Of a stretch of 64,000 nt of DNA, positions 11,041-23,550 are shown one piece after another. The notes under the pieces are model-generated. The model saw only the letters and a program-made list of their open reading frames with translations, searched no databases and was not told the DNA's origin. Each line of letters begins with the position of its first letter. Position 1 is the stretch's first letter. The translations under genes were made by a program, and so were the position numbers. The stretch is from Zhengitettix transpicula (taxonomy: Eukaryota; Arthropoda; Insecta; Orthoptera; Tetrigidae), in the NCBI GenBank assembly GCA_037074705.1, contig CM073591.1, forward strand, positions 93,610,532 through 93,674,531, in the 5' to 3' direction.

Positions 11041-11449
11041 TTTTAAGCGTAATAAATTGGAGAGGAAATTGCTTAAAGGTAAGCCAATGGTATAAATTTT
11101 AATTAGTATCTTTGAATCGTATATAACGCAAGTTTGAGATTTGTTTTACATCGCACATAGCAAAACATTCTCGAGTATCTCTCATAATTCTGCGAGTTCA
11201 GGTTGCCTCTGCAAAAGATGAAAAATGGAGTACTGGTTGAGAAACAAAAACAGTATTTGCATATAAATTATAAATACAGTAGAATCTCCACTATCTGACG
11301 TTCGTATAATCCGCGCTAGTTTAAAAATAATAATTCTCTGTAATAAAATAGGAAATACTATAATTTTCTTTGAAATGGTCTGCTGCTATCTACAGGTTGC
11401 ATCCATAAAAATGTTGAAAAGGCGCACACCGCTAAACCATTATTTTAAA
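11041..11449. other. AT-rich DNA, nothing recognised
   Basis: No feature seen. Confidence 0.5.
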
Positions 11450-11905
11450 GTAACAGGTTCCATGAGGGTAATCCACATGGTGGCAACTTTCCTTTAATAG
11501 CATAGGAAAGGATCTGAAAGGGGGATGCGGAAGGGTTGAGGAAGGTAGTCAAAGGTTAGCTATGGACTAACGGGTTATAGTTTAAGGATCCTACCAGGCA
11601 TTCGCCTAAAAGTGTTGCAGGACAAACCCTAGAAAACCTGCATCAGATAGGTATGGCAGTAAGTGTAGGCCGTCGCCCTTCCGATGGCGGGATGCTGTGG
11701 GAATGCGGCATTCCCTTCTCCGCGTCTCGACCAGTTTAGGAGGCAGCTGGCCGACTGTTATTATTATTACCGTATGCCCAAAGTCTGCGACCCATGAACA
11801 TGCACCTCCCAATATAGGCCGACGTGCTTCGGCTTGTGGGAACCTGAAATCGAAAACTGAGAGAGGAGAAGACATCCCCTCTCTGTCTCTACAAAAAGGT
11901 TCTAT
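11450..11905 (-). mobile_element. Family R retroposon, copy R2
   Basis: Matches R1 over nearly its whole length, on the opposite strand: GAGGGTAATCCACATGGTGG at its 3' side, GGATCCTACC, CAGTTTAGGAGGCAGCTGG and the final GGCATCC-like block. The poly(A) tail (T-run in this orientation) is eroded to AAAG, so no clean target duplication is visible. Overlapping 84- and 89-codon frames on the two strands are by-products of the repeat. Confidence 0.7.
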
Positions 11906-14900
11906 ACCATCAATTCTTTTACAACGCCATTCTACCCATTCTTCACATTAGCCGTTTTGAGTCATTTGTCTACTGCGGGATAGATTAATACATTTCAATT
12001 CATTCCGATTAGTTACAACTATGAACTAGGTGATCAACTGAAAAGATTAGACATTATAATAGTTATCTTTAAATATGTTCAATATTTTTTTTCACATAAC
12101 AATTTGTTGTAAGAAATTATAACTCGTACGTTATATAAAAATGTAAAATACAGACCTGTACTAAGACGTTACAAATAAGAAAAAGATCCAGTTTTAGTAA
12201 AATGAGGACGTAATTGTTAACTGATTACTTATATAACTCGGCTTTGTTGTTATATAGGTCTCCTTAGGACTAATACCCGACAGTCCACATTATTATATAA
12301 CTATATTCTTCGGCTATCATCCGCTTTTAGATTTTTTTAAAAAATTTAAAATCTATTACTTTATCTTGAGGACCGATTAAATTGTGCGGAAATATTTTTA
12401 GAGACTAATAAAATGATTCGACAGTTACTTTGGCTGGAAACTTTAGCTCTTGTAGTGAGACGAGATTTGAGACCTCAGCTGTTTGGATTTATCTAAAACG
12501 ATGCATGGAGAGGTGAGGGGGAGAACGGAACGTGCTTGTTCCAAGGATGACGATCAGAGATAAAGAAATAAAGACAGACAGAGGTTTTTGGGGACTGAAT
12601 GTGGCGACAGTTTTAAAGTGAGAAGGTAGATGAAGAGTTGGAAGTTAGTAGTAGCAACCCACTCTTCTCGAATCGTTTGAGTTTAAGACCTTTCGGACGA
12701 GAGGAACCTCTCAATATGAGAATTTTCGTCACCCAAGCGACGTCTAGACGATTGGAGACAGGCCTGCACGAAAAGCTCGTACCTCAACGCTGAGGTCCAG
12801 TATTGAATGAACTAGCACTACAAAAACATGTTAGTTTTCCAATAAAAGTTGACACTATCTCTATCCTTTAGATCTTGATGGAATGTAGTTTGTAATTCAT
12901 ATAAAACAACGAGGTATTTGAATAGTTTGAATATTACTTACATAAAAATTTTAATAAGATATTAAATTTAACTTTCACAAATAAACTTAATTTGTTCTTA
13001 ATTTTTCCAATTAAATTTTGAATATAAAATAAATAAAACACATTCCAATCATTTTTATTTATGGAATGATATATATAGTCTCTTTAACTAACAAGATTAT
13101 CAGTTTTTAAATATTAAAAAAAGTAGCTTGTTCGTCTCCTTGAAGTAAAACTAGTAACTTTAAATTTATGCTCATTTTATATAAAATATTTCGGAATAAT
13201 AATGTAAGATTTCTGTTTTTTTTTTACAAAAAATAATATAATTCCCAATGATTTTGCCTTTCTTCAGAACCTCCATAGTTCTTGCAACATTACAATACCT
13301 GTCTGCAACGTCTAGTTTGAAAATATCTGTTTCAGTTTTTAAATTTAAGAACTACAGTGTCATCATATAATTATTATAGTATATTTGTTTAACATCTAAT
13401 TTGCAACGTCTCTTTACATTGTAAATTTTATAGCTAGTGGTGTTTAATATAACTATTACATTTTATTGCTTTGACATCTAATTTAATGATTCAAACTTAG
13501 ATTAAGGAAACGCTGATGAGAAAAATTTTGGTTAAGTATTATGTCACCTTAATACCGAATCTAGTGAAGAGATTTCACTTAAGAAATAGTGAAGCCTACC
13601 GGGGGTAGTTTTTGTAAAACATGAAGCGTGGAACTGACATTTTATTGACCGAGACACAGTGACATGTTAATATTAATTAAATCTGTTTTACATACCTATA
13701 TTCATTTCCTGAACGAGTCATAGTATTATATTTTCTTTGTAACCTAATTTTTCGAATAAACTAACGTATTCCGCGAGACCGTATGAATTTTCATTTCATT
13801 TCACACGTCTACCTTTTGTTTCTCCGTACAGCTATAATTTCATAATATAAGTCTACCACTTATTTCTTTTCATGAAAGAAACTCATCATGGAAAGACTTC
13901 AATTCATTAAATCTATTTGTTTAATGCTAATATATGTGTTCCACATTTCTATTGTTTTACTGGAGTAATGGCATTTAAATGTCTTTGAGGTTAGTTACAA
14001 AAAAAGGGCTTTAATATTAAAACCAAATAAATATGTTTTATTTAATTTACTAAAAGTTTTACACTTGTACTAAATTTTCCTTAAGCATAAATTAATATAT
14101 AAGGCCATAATAATCTTCTTCAAAAAATTTAAAATTATTTTAAATGGAAATTTGAAAATAAAAATGCACGATACGTAAGGAAAATAATTCCTTTTTACTA
14201 ACGTTATTAATTAGCAATTTAATACTAAATTACATTTCAAAAAGTATGTTGTTATATCTTACACTTGTAGAAGTGTATAACATATATAATCAAGTATTTT
14301 AATTTTAGTTTGCACCTAAAAATTTTATTTTGGATTAAGTGAATCTGAACATTCCTTGATTACTTATTATGAATAAATATTTATGAAAAATTTAGAACAC
14401 CACTTTAGGGTTTGGTAGAATTATAGTAAATTAAATAAAAAAACAAATTAGTCCCAAATAAGTAATTCGAAAAATCTATAAAATATGAATTTGTTTAGAG
14501 ACATGTTTGCAAACTATGTATACCCAATATTAATGTACGCACAAAATTAAAGTTATGTTGAAATGTGCAAGGCCAGCAATGTTGGCTTTACACCGGAACA
14601 GACTCCACTATAAATGATTCCTTGACTAGTAGGACTAGAATTATAGTCGTAATGGAACAAATAAGGAGTGTGAAATTGAAGAAGCCATCACGTTGCGAGG
14701 AGAGTAAATGGCTCATAAACAACCAGAGCTCTGAACTAGAACTGACGAGATCATAAACGACCGATGTAATGATAGAGGGCCTGAGAGAACGTACTGGACA
14801 GACGCCCCGAAAGCAGCTCAATGTATGAAAAGACGAAGAAAATTCGGTCCATAACATTGTATATACATTTATTGTTTGAAATGTCGGAAAGTGAACCTGA

Positions 14901-15284
14901 GTAATAGAATTATGACGAAACCAATCTATAACGTATTTTTTTATGGCACTGGTGTTAAGTACTTTATCTCTGCGCATCCCTGTTTTAGTTTAAACACTGG
15001 CATGGTTTACATAGTGATCAGGGGTTTCAGTAGATCTACAAGCAATGGTGCAGGCGCAAATTGCTTGTAGGGGAGACGTAATAGTATGGGGGATTCGCAA
15101 CCATTACCATAGCTCACGCCATTGACTATGTCCATTTTTCCTGGCCATTTACATGCATTGTTGGTGGTTCTGTATGACGTAATAAAGGCTCTACCGTATG
15201 AGCTTCATTTGTTTCACATTTTCCTTAAAAGTAATTAAATTTATAATGCTTTAACATCATATTTTTCTTCTGCGATGTTAAATC
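11906..15284. other. Intergenic DNA; islands at about 12420-12830 and 14560-15180
   Basis: Mostly AT-rich with no recognisable gene. Two stretches are GC-richer, about 12420-12830 and 14560-15180. The second has a 129-codon minus-strand frame (14588-14977) that I do not recognise and regard as chance. Confidence 0.4.
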
Positions 15285-15372
15285 TCTCACCAAAAATTAC
15301 CTATTGAATTACATCTGAAAGACACTTTCATCAAAGATTGCATTGTCTCCTTAAGTTTTACAATACTGTATT
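15285..15372 (+). repeat. Left member of a diverged direct repeat flanking copy R3
   Basis: Begins TCTCACCAAAAATTAC and matches 15860-15945, which begins with the same 16 bases. Similarity continues through ACATCT.AAA.ACA and TTTCATCAA to TTTAC.ATACT. The two members enclose exactly the family R copy. Confidence 0.6.
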
Positions 15373-15859
15373 AAGAGTAACAGGCTACATGCGGGTAACC
15401 CAAACACTATCAACTCCCCTTTAATATCATATAAAGGGATTTGAAAGGGGGGATACGGAAGGGTAGAGGAAGGTAGCCAAAGGGTAACTATGACCACCCA
15501 GCTGTAGTTTAAGGATCCTACGTGCTATTCGCTTAAACGTGATGCAGGACAAACACTCGAAAACCTTCATGAGGCAGGCTGGAAGCTTGATACTTGTCCC
15601 ACGCACTTCCGATGACGAGAGAGGGGTTTGCTGTGAGGACGCAGCATGCTCTCGACCAGTTTAGGAGGCAGCTGACCGACTACTGCAATAGTAATATCGG
15701 ACAACTCTTATCGTATGCCCAAGATCTGCGACTCCGGAACATACACCTCTCAAAACAGGCCCGGGGTCCTCGGTTTGTTAGAACCTTAGTTTAAAAGCAG
15801 AGAGGGCAGAAGGCATCCTCGGAGGTAGCCCTATCCTTCTCTCAAAAAAGGTTCCGCCT
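15373..15859 (-). mobile_element. Family R retroposon, copy R3
   Basis: Matches the family from CAGGCTACATG at its 3' side through GGATCCTAC, CGACCAGTTTAGGAGGCAGC and CACCTCTCAAAACAGGCC to the GGTAGCCCTATCC block near its 5' end. The A-tail is lost. It is bounded on both sides by an unusually long, diverged direct repeat of about 86 bp (15285-15372 and 15860-15945) in place of the 12-14 bp duplications of R1 and R7. Confidence 0.7.
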
Positions 15860-15945
15860 TCTCACCAAAAATTACTTTACTAAATACATCTAAAATACAG
15901 TTTCATCAACAACTACATAGTTCATTTCAATTTACGATACTATGC
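15860..15945 (+). repeat. Right member of the direct repeat flanking copy R3
   Basis: Diverged copy of 15285-15372, starting TCTCACCAAAAATTAC. Confidence 0.6.
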
Positions 15946-16734
15946 TGTTTGCTTGAATCACACTTTACCTTTCAGAAAACTTTAAAGATAAAAAATAAAT
16001 TTTCGAAACTGATTGTCGTAAATTTAGAATAGCATATTGAAAATTTTAGATAAATAATAATACCTGTGGTTGATCAGCTGTATGTTGAAGTATTGCATTT
16101 TAACGATCACTAGTACCTAACCTTTTTTATACAGCAGTGCCCGTTTTATGGCTGTTTACTTCATCATAAATAATGATTATAAAAATACTCCATTCCAGTT
16201 AAGATGGTATTTAATATATCGTGTTTCTTCTACAGAACTGTACCTAGGCACACTTGCAAGTTTTAATGCTATACAAAGATCGATGATTTTTTGAAATGAG
16301 GAACAGTATTTTAAAATTCGTATCTATCTATATATATAGTGGGATAGAAATATATAATTTATGATTGTAGATCAATCACTAACAATTGTTTTACTCCAAA
16401 TTCATATCTACTATATTATTTCGATCTACTATACTTTATTATTCATATCTATTATATTATTGTACTTAACGACCTATGCTAAATAGTAAGAACATTGACA
16501 TTGATTACAGACTAAAATATTGACCGTTTTTAGATACTTCAAGTGTTACGTTTTGAACTGTCTGTAGTCCTCTTGGTCATATAAACCGATCTTAATTCAA
16601 TAAACATCAAATAGAATACAGTTGGTCGTAACATCATCTGTAATTTTTTTCTACAAGATCACCGGCATGTTTTATCAGAGTTTAAAAGTTATTGAATCTC
16701 ATATATGCACTCTAGATTAATATTTTTCCTTAAT
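15946..16734. other. AT-rich DNA, nothing recognised
   Basis: No gene or repeat boundary that I can support. Confidence 0.5.
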
Positions 16735-16780
16735 GTGGTGTTTGATAAAGACCTACTGATAGGTCGAAATTTAACACAAC
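16735..16780 (+). ncRNA. Second hammerhead-like fold, heavily decayed
   Basis: Stem I: GTGGTGT 16735-16741 with ACACAAC 16774-16780 (6 of 7 pairs). Core: TTGATAA 16742-16748, the same variant as at 9258. Stem II: GACCTA/TAGGTC with a CTGA loop (16750-16765), a perfect 6-bp hairpin. Then GAAA 16766-16769. Stem III is almost absent. Order and spacing fit a minimal type I hammerhead, but two core positions are altered. Confidence 0.25.
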
Positions 16781-19283
16781 TTTTAATATTAAAAGTAATT
16801 AATAATGTATTTTAGTCTTTAATCAAGGTCAATGTTCTTATACTTTTATTATATAAAAAATATACACTGTAAAATTAAATATCATTCTAAATCAGATCAA
16901 TTGCTGTTTTAAGGTTATGTCAAACATAATTTGTGATAAATTAATTTATTAATTACGAGCATATGACGAATGGAGTAGCAAGGTAAAATCCAGAACTATA
17001 GTCGTTATCGGTACGTAAGAAATGTAATAATGGACGTGTCAATTTTGTATTGTAATAAATAATTTAGTTTTAATTTCGTAGTACAAGTATGAAGGTAGAA
17101 AAAACGTTCATTTTCATACAGTAAATAAATATTGTTATTATTTTATACCTAGCGGTATGTATTACGTCGATGTATTAGGTTCAAAAAACATTGTAGAAAA
17201 TAAAAGCTATATAGTTAAGCCTATCACAGATCATTATACAAATTGAATTACATAATGGTCGGTTGAAAAGCACAAAATGAGATTTCATTATAGAATTATT
17301 ATGAATAGTATTATTAATTGAGGATCACTAAATATGCTCTTAGGGAAAATCATCGGAATGTGAACAAGATATCAATAATTTTAGTAGAACTAAACCATGT
17401 CGATTCATGTAAAATCCGAGGTATGTTGTAATGTTAGAAACAAAGCTGATTTCAAGGCAGACATCTCACTTTCGCCCTTAATAAGGAATATTAAGTTGTT
17501 TTGTCTGGTTATTTTCGTGTTACCTTCAGATGCGCATCCATCGATTAGTATGAACGAATAGATCCTATCGTGGACTCGAACATGAAACCCATAACGCTGA
17601 GGCACGCCGTTTTAATGGCGCCGTTTTTAGATAATGCTCTCTCCCAGGATTATCCTTATCTCCGAACATGAATTCCAGTTTGTTGCGAGAGGCAGGAAAA
17701 TTTTGATAAGCTTAAATTACAATGGCCAAAGTTAGTTAGTAATTTAACTGCTCAGACCTGGGATCACCGTTATCGCTGACCCGGCAATGAGCTCCGACGA
17801 GTACGTCAGGATTTGTGTAATATATTAACTGATAAAGCCTTCCAGTCAGCAATAAATACTATGTTTTACAGTCATCTGCTTATAATAATTGTGACTAATA
17901 CACTGTGGCTAAACACTGCAAAATGCTAGTTAATGCTGTGATTTACGTCGAAAAATAGCTGGCTTAACAGAACAGGAATTATTCATCAATTAATGAATGC
18001 CAAACATACGACACATTTAAATTTCATATAATATTAAACGGATGGAAGAATGTCATATGAAATATATTAGTTTTGACGTGGATTTAGGGATGACGGGTTG
18101 GTGGTACAGCGTGCAAAACTAATGGAAACGCCATAAACAAAGATCAATAATAGACGAGAAAGACATAAAAAATCAGGAAATGAACTTACCAGAAGAGGCA
18201 TATGTGGAAAATTTGGAATTGGAAACTTTAAATCAGTATTAGGGAATGTAAATTTCCTTTTCTTGGGTTAATAAGTAACTTCAGCCATCCCTTTTTCGTA
18301 ATGTATATGATTGTAACGATTCACGAGTTGCCCATTTTTCTCATTTCACGTACGAATCTCAATATATATTCATCGACGCTTGATGTATTCCTTCAACAAT
18401 GTCAATTTTTGAAGTTTGTGTGATGTGTCGTTCTTGAGGCTCTTGTGATTTGTATATGAATTGCAGAAACGTTGTATGATATTTATTTTATCACTTAATA
18501 TTACTACTTATTTATCTTATTAGAACGGCAGTTTTGTATTGTCATAAGCGAACATTTGCCTTTCTGTTACAGTATTAGGAGCTTAGGTAGTTAATTTCCA
18601 GATCAAATATTGTACATATTCAGATAAAATGTTCATTCTCTCTTTACCCTGAATTTCGCAAATACTTAGTTCCAGTGTTATTTTATATTTTTTAAAAAGG
18701 CCAATGATTAATGTAACAAAGGCAAGAATTGATACAATTGTGTTTTAACGTAAGGAATGATTAATTCTAACGAAGTTACCGTTTAACTACGCATTAAAAG
18801 TTGCAGATATCGATCCATAAAAAGGATACTACACCTATGAAATAAAGTGGGAATTATATTCACGCAGTTCCTATACTTTATTGCGAAAGAATCCAGCAAA
18901 AGTCAATTATTAAGTATTTAAGTAATTTTAAATTTATTAATGCATTTGTTCTAGACATTTGAAATTTTATAATTTCCCATATATTTTATATATATTAAAG
19001 AATATAACTATAAATTGTGAATGAAAGGTTGACAATGAATTTTAGAAAATATTACATGAATATTTGTTTAGTTGTTGCAGCTGAATATTGGAATTCATTA
19101 GGTGTCTATTCAATATTCTGGCCCTAATTTTATGCTTAATGTGATTCACTCTTGAAAAACAACTGTGTTTACAAATATATGTGCTTCTAAATAATGGTGA
19201 TAATTACGTAACTGTTGTGTTTATTAGATAATAATTCATCCAGAGTGTGTGTTTGTGCATTTGTATGCTTGTACGTATGTTCC
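16781..19283. other. AT-rich DNA, nothing recognised
   Basis: No feature that I can support. A slightly GC-richer patch lies at about 17450-17830 with no domain in any frame. Confidence 0.45.
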
Positions 19284-19920
19284 GCAGCTGGGTGCTCGGA
19301 GTTGCACGGGTTGTCATATATCCATAACCAACTATTTGTCTACAATCTCGGTTGTTTTCGCGCCATTTTTATGTAACGTCCTCCAAACCCACCCCTAACC
19401 TTGCTCCCCTTCCATGCCGAAAGGGGATGAATTAATGTACAAACAACATCGGTAGAAATACTACTGCCGCAAATATCGGCCATGTTTGCGTGTTTCAAAA
19501 TTACTACCCTCATCCCTCCGCGCCCCTTAGTTGTTAAATTGCAAGTTGAATGTCATAATTAAATTCAGTGACATCCATAACCCTGGGTTAGACTCCAATC
19601 TCGATTGTATTCGCGTTATGTTCTTGTAACGCCCCTCCACTTCCATTCATAAGGGTGTAAGGGGTTGAAATTATACAAATATAACATCGTTAGAAACACT
19701 GTCAATCTCTTTGACCTCTAAAAATATTTATCTGACTTAAATATCAGCCGATTTAGCCTGTTTGAATATTTCCACACCCGTTAACTCCCGCTCCTGGGGG
19801 TGGTAAAGGTGTCTCACCCCGACAGTGTTTGTGTCCTGGTCGCAAAGAACACGTGTACGATATATGATGAAATTTTCTTCATGGGTGTAGATGTATTATT
19901 ATTATATATAAATAAAAAGA
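19284..19920 (-). mobile_element. Helitron-like repeat with two internal units
   Basis: Read on the minus strand, the 3' side ends in GAGCACCCAGCTGC (19284), matching the GGCACCCAGCTAG end of the copy at 52723, with the CTAG end mutated. The 5' side begins TCTTTTTATTTATATA after an A (19921), close to the TCTTTTT start of the copy at 30926. Inside are two diverged copies of a roughly 260-bp unit (landmarks GTAACGCCC, CATCGGTAGAAATACT, CATAATTAAA and CATCCATAACCC). No Rep/helicase is present, so it is nonautonomous. Helitron assignment rests on the TC start, CTAG-type end, A|T flanks and a CGG/CCG hairpin near the 3' end in better copies. Confidence 0.5.
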
Positions 19921-20385
19921 TGGGATTCCAAAAATTCTGTAAGATATTAATTTTTTCGATCCAAGCTATCGTTCCAGGGCTGAAATTTTACTTTAATTTG
20001 AGCCTCAGATTAAACAGCAATGTCATAAATTCTGTCCGTAACGAGAAATATTCCTAGTACAATATAACAGTAACCTCGGTTATCGAGCGAGCTGTGGTGG
20101 CGTTCATCCATAGCTGAGTGACTCAACATGAGTCGTTCCTTGTATTTAATTAGTACTTCTTAAATTACCGGTTTCTATAAAAATACGTGAAATGTTTATA
20201 TTACACCCACTCATCTCTTTCCCAGTGACTTTACTTCCCCGCTGCAAAATTCGGTATGAACCCTGCCAATTTTTTACGTTTTACCGCAAGGACATTGTCT
20301 ACATTTCCGTGAAAAGAAAACGGATTAAAGATAGTTGAGTACACAATTTTGGAAACTGAACAATCAATGTTTGCGCACCTGGTTA
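19921..20385. other. Intergenic DNA, nothing recognised
   Basis: No supported feature. Confidence 0.45.
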
Positions 20386-20735
20386 TAATCTCAGGATCCT
20401 ACCCGGAATTCGTCTAAATGTAATGACGGAAAATCTCCAGAGATATCTGCACGGGGTGGTCGGGTTCTCCGTAATCGTTTCTCGCCATTCCGATGACTGG
20501 GGATGACGTTGTTTGCTATGGTGACGCAGAATTTTATGCTCCATGTTTATGCCTCCGTGAGTTTATGAGGCAGCGGACCGACTGTTCTAATAGGATCAGC
20601 GGACAGCTCTTACCGTATAGCAAAAGTCTGCGACCCCGTAACAAACACCTCTCAAAGAAGAACCTTAATTTAAAAGCAGATAGTAGTAGGTATCCCAGAG
20701 GGTGGACCCGTCCATCTGTTTAGGGTGGTTCCACC
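20386..20735 (-). mobile_element. Family R retroposon, degraded copy R4
   Basis: Starts near CAGGATCCTACCC and runs through the family blocks TGAGGCAGC.GACCGACTGTT, CGGACAGCTCTTACCGTAT and CACCTCTCAAA. It is the most diverged copy and lacks the A-tailed 3' portion. The 76-codon plus-strand frame is part of the repeat. Confidence 0.6.
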
Positions 20736-21210
20736 AGTATACTAATATACTCACGGTTGTGTACTGAATTAATTATTCCACATTCATTACAAAGAAGAAA
20801 TAATGCATGATGATAATTACCAGTAGCATTAATGATAATTGTTGTGAAATTTTCGAGAAATATTACCCAAATAAATTATTCGATTCCGTTTATATTTGAG
20901 CGTTATTTATAAATCAGTTTGCTCTGAACCTATGTTTCTTCTATTTAAGATAAAAATAATTTGTCTGTATTTCATCACCTTCACACACATTTCCCATAAT
21001 TCTGCTCCATTTTCCCTAAGTCTGTATTCTATCAGTAGAATGATTTCAGGTCACTTGGGTGACATTATAATCTTTTTACTGCGTGTCCTGAAATTTCTTC
21101 AAATATTCGAGTATTATAAACCATTGGATATGTTTGGTGTGCAGACTTACCGGTTTTGAAAATTTCTAATAACTATTAACAGTAGGTCAATACTTCAATT
21201 TGTTGCGTTT
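20736..21210. other. AT-rich DNA, nothing recognised
   Basis: No feature seen. The 87-codon frame at 20896-21159 has no recognisable domain. Confidence 0.45.
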
Positions 21211-21473
21211 TAATGAATAATAAAGATAACCATTACAGACGCAAAAAAGGGTAATATAAATACCGCACAACGTTTCTGGGATCCTTGTCCCTTTTGTCAG
21301 GTGCTAAGATGAGCCTAGAGAAACACAACTGCACTGACCCCAGTGACTAGTGCAGTTGTGCTTCTCTAGGCTCCTCTTAGCACCTGACGAAAGGTACAAA
21401 GATCCCCGAAACGCTGTGTGGTATTTATATTACACTTTTTTTTGTCAGTTTTGGCTATCTTTCTTATTCATTA
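21211..21473. repeat. Foldback element F1 (about 263 bp)
   Basis: Nearly the whole segment is an inverted repeat. The left arm starts TAATGAATAATAAAGATA and the right arm ends TATCTTTCTTATTCATTA. Inner arms pair GTAATATAAATACCGCACAA with TGTGTGGTATTTATATTAC, then the GGATCCTTGTCCC region and CTAGAGAAACACAACTGCAC with its complement. The right arm contains CTGACGA...GAAAC, resembling a hammerhead core. A related, partly collapsed copy lies at 28771-28985. Confidence 0.75.
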
Positions 21474-22339
21474 TTTTCTATCGGACGTAATTTTTTTCAT
21501 TGTTTCGTTTTACTTCAATAATTGTTCAGTATTGTAATTTATTGTCCAACTCGTAAATTTTATTTAAAACGACAGTTTATTCTTCGCTTCTCAAGGTTAA
21601 TTAGGTTTTCAGCTTAATCCGATTGGAACAATATCATGTGTATGAATTGACCCAATTACGTTCGTAGCACTGATTTGTGTATTCCAGCGTAGCATTATTC
21701 AATGTTAAATTTCTTCCCTTACAGATTTATTTTCCTGTGATTTTATTCTGAATCCTGCCGAATCGGACTTAATCGGATTTAATATCTATGAATACATATT
21801 GCAATTCCACATTTGCTGAGGATTTTCAATAAATATTCATAGACATTAAAGCCGATATAGAATTTACTTTTGAAATTTCTTGTAAGATTATTCATTTTTA
21901 GGGTATATAAATATTTATATTTTTCAATATAAAACTGAAGTAGCGTTGAACAATTCATTCATCGATTTTTTGTTTAAAATCTTATCTTTAAAAAAAAATT
22001 TCTTAGTTATACGTAAGTCTTAACCCATTAATTACATAAGTTGGTTATTTAAATTCATTTGTCCATTCTTAATGCTGAACGTTTCCTGTGTCTTACTGAT
22101 TTTTTGTCACTTATTTGGCGTGTTCGACTAACTATTTTAAGCTTGTCGTTTTGAGTTTCTAAACGCGCTAAGGTCAAAAATGATTTCCGTTTCATCTAAA
22201 TTATTTTTTATCCTTTTCCCGAGATTTTTATTACTGCAATTGAATTTTTCATTTTTATACATTCTCAGTTGATTAATTTTATGCTTGCAATTACTGCCGA
22301 ATGTTAATCTTATGCGTAAGTTTTTAGGGTTTCCCAACC
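21474..22339. other. AT-rich DNA, nothing recognised
   Basis: No feature seen. Confidence 0.5.
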
Positions 22340-22830
22340 TTCACAGATTCAAATAAAGTGAGCGACCTCGCTGATGTAGAGCACAGCAATCATCACAGAA
22401 GCTTCGCTCCTATTGGAACAGCAATCGCCCTCACGTCATGGTAATATCTTCCAATTGCCGTGTCCCCATTAGGCGGCTTGCATATTGCACTTAAGCCATA
22501 TTAAAGGCCCGCGTTACCATTAGCGCCTACATGCAATGGAAGCTCCGATTACCTTGCTTATCACATTTAGCCACGGGCCCCGCCCCCCACCCCCGCAACG
22601 TGGTCAGGTCTAGGCATTGTCGTTAAGCTACATACCGAAAAAAAAAAATTAATAACTGTGAGAGGTGACGCCGGCAATTAGGGGAGTGCTGTAATTTTAG
22701 GCTCCGTGCTACGCCACGGCTAGCCAAAGGTGAGTTATAAATCACTGATAGCGGCGGATGCATCAATAATTCTTCGCCGATCTGATATGTCAATCACTTC
22801 GCGGACGTGATTTATGTACTGGATATTATA
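22340..22830. other. GC-richer unique island
   Basis: Strong compositional shift against the flanks, including GGGCCCCGCCCCCCACCCCC at about 22575-22594. No long frame, no splice pattern and no match elsewhere in the window. Repeated short motifs such as CGCC and ATTACC suggest a regulatory or conserved noncoding region more than a gene. Confidence 0.35.
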
Positions 22831-23149
22831 AATAGGAAATTTCTATCTTCCACAGCGGAAAAATTTTCCAGGGCAGAAACGTTTGGTAGTAAAACGGTTA
22901 TTCATTCTCGATTAACTGTGAAACCCTAGGCTAAAATGGATGAAACATTTTGATGCGCAGAGGGCGTGTTAATAATATAAATTCATAGTGTTGTAAACAT
23001 AATTGTAAACTACTTAGAGTTCTAGGAAGAAACGAAAAATCGTAACGACCTTTCTTAACAATAGTTTATTGTTTAACTAAATAATATCTATTCTTCGATT
23101 AATATTAACTTAAAATGCATTATCATGATTTTAAGAACGTTGTTTGATA
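22831..23149. other. AT-rich DNA, nothing recognised
   Basis: No feature seen. Confidence 0.5.
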
Positions 23150-23550
23150 TGTCTGGTAAAAACGTAACAAATTTTTTTTGTAAACTTACTTTATTTTTCA
23201 ACATAATCTCCTTCCTAGCCTATACATTTGGCCCAGCGAGTTTCCAATTTTTTCAACCCATCACAAAAATAGGTTTATTTAAACTCTGCAAAATACTCCA
23301 CCAGAGCCTCGATCACTTCTTCGTTTGATGAAAATTTCTTCCCACCAAGCCGAATTTTCAAGTTCGGGTGCTATGTCTGGTGACTAGGGCGGGTGAGAAA
23401 CCAATTCGAATCCCAACTCCACACTTTCGTCATTGAGGCTGCTGCTGTGTGCCCGGATGAAACAGAACTTTGTTGCTCGAAAATCTTTGTCGAGGCAATG
23501 ACAGAGAACGTCATCGAAACGTCGAACATATCATTTTTTCACTCGGTTGG
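23150..23550 (-). pseudogene. mariner transposase C-terminal relic
   Basis: On the minus strand the translation gives SPDIAP (part of the SPDLAPSD catalytic block), then, after a deletion, LGGKKFSSNEEVIEALVEYF and LKKLETRWAKCIG.EGDYVEK. This is the characteristic end of mariner-family transposases, in which the protein closes with a KCIxxxGDYVEK block. In-frame stops (after AEFK and after KCIG) and the gap at the last catalytic aspartate show it is dead. The AT-rich trailer with FTKK-like codons and TTACAAAAAAAATTTGTT resembles a mariner 3' end. It is a different subfamily from the 41.3-kb element, whose C-terminus differs. Only about the last third survives. Confidence 0.75.

Noticed and set aside
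14588..14977. 129-codon minus-strand open frame
   Set aside because: No domain, overlapped by opposite-strand frames of similar quality, no supporting signals.
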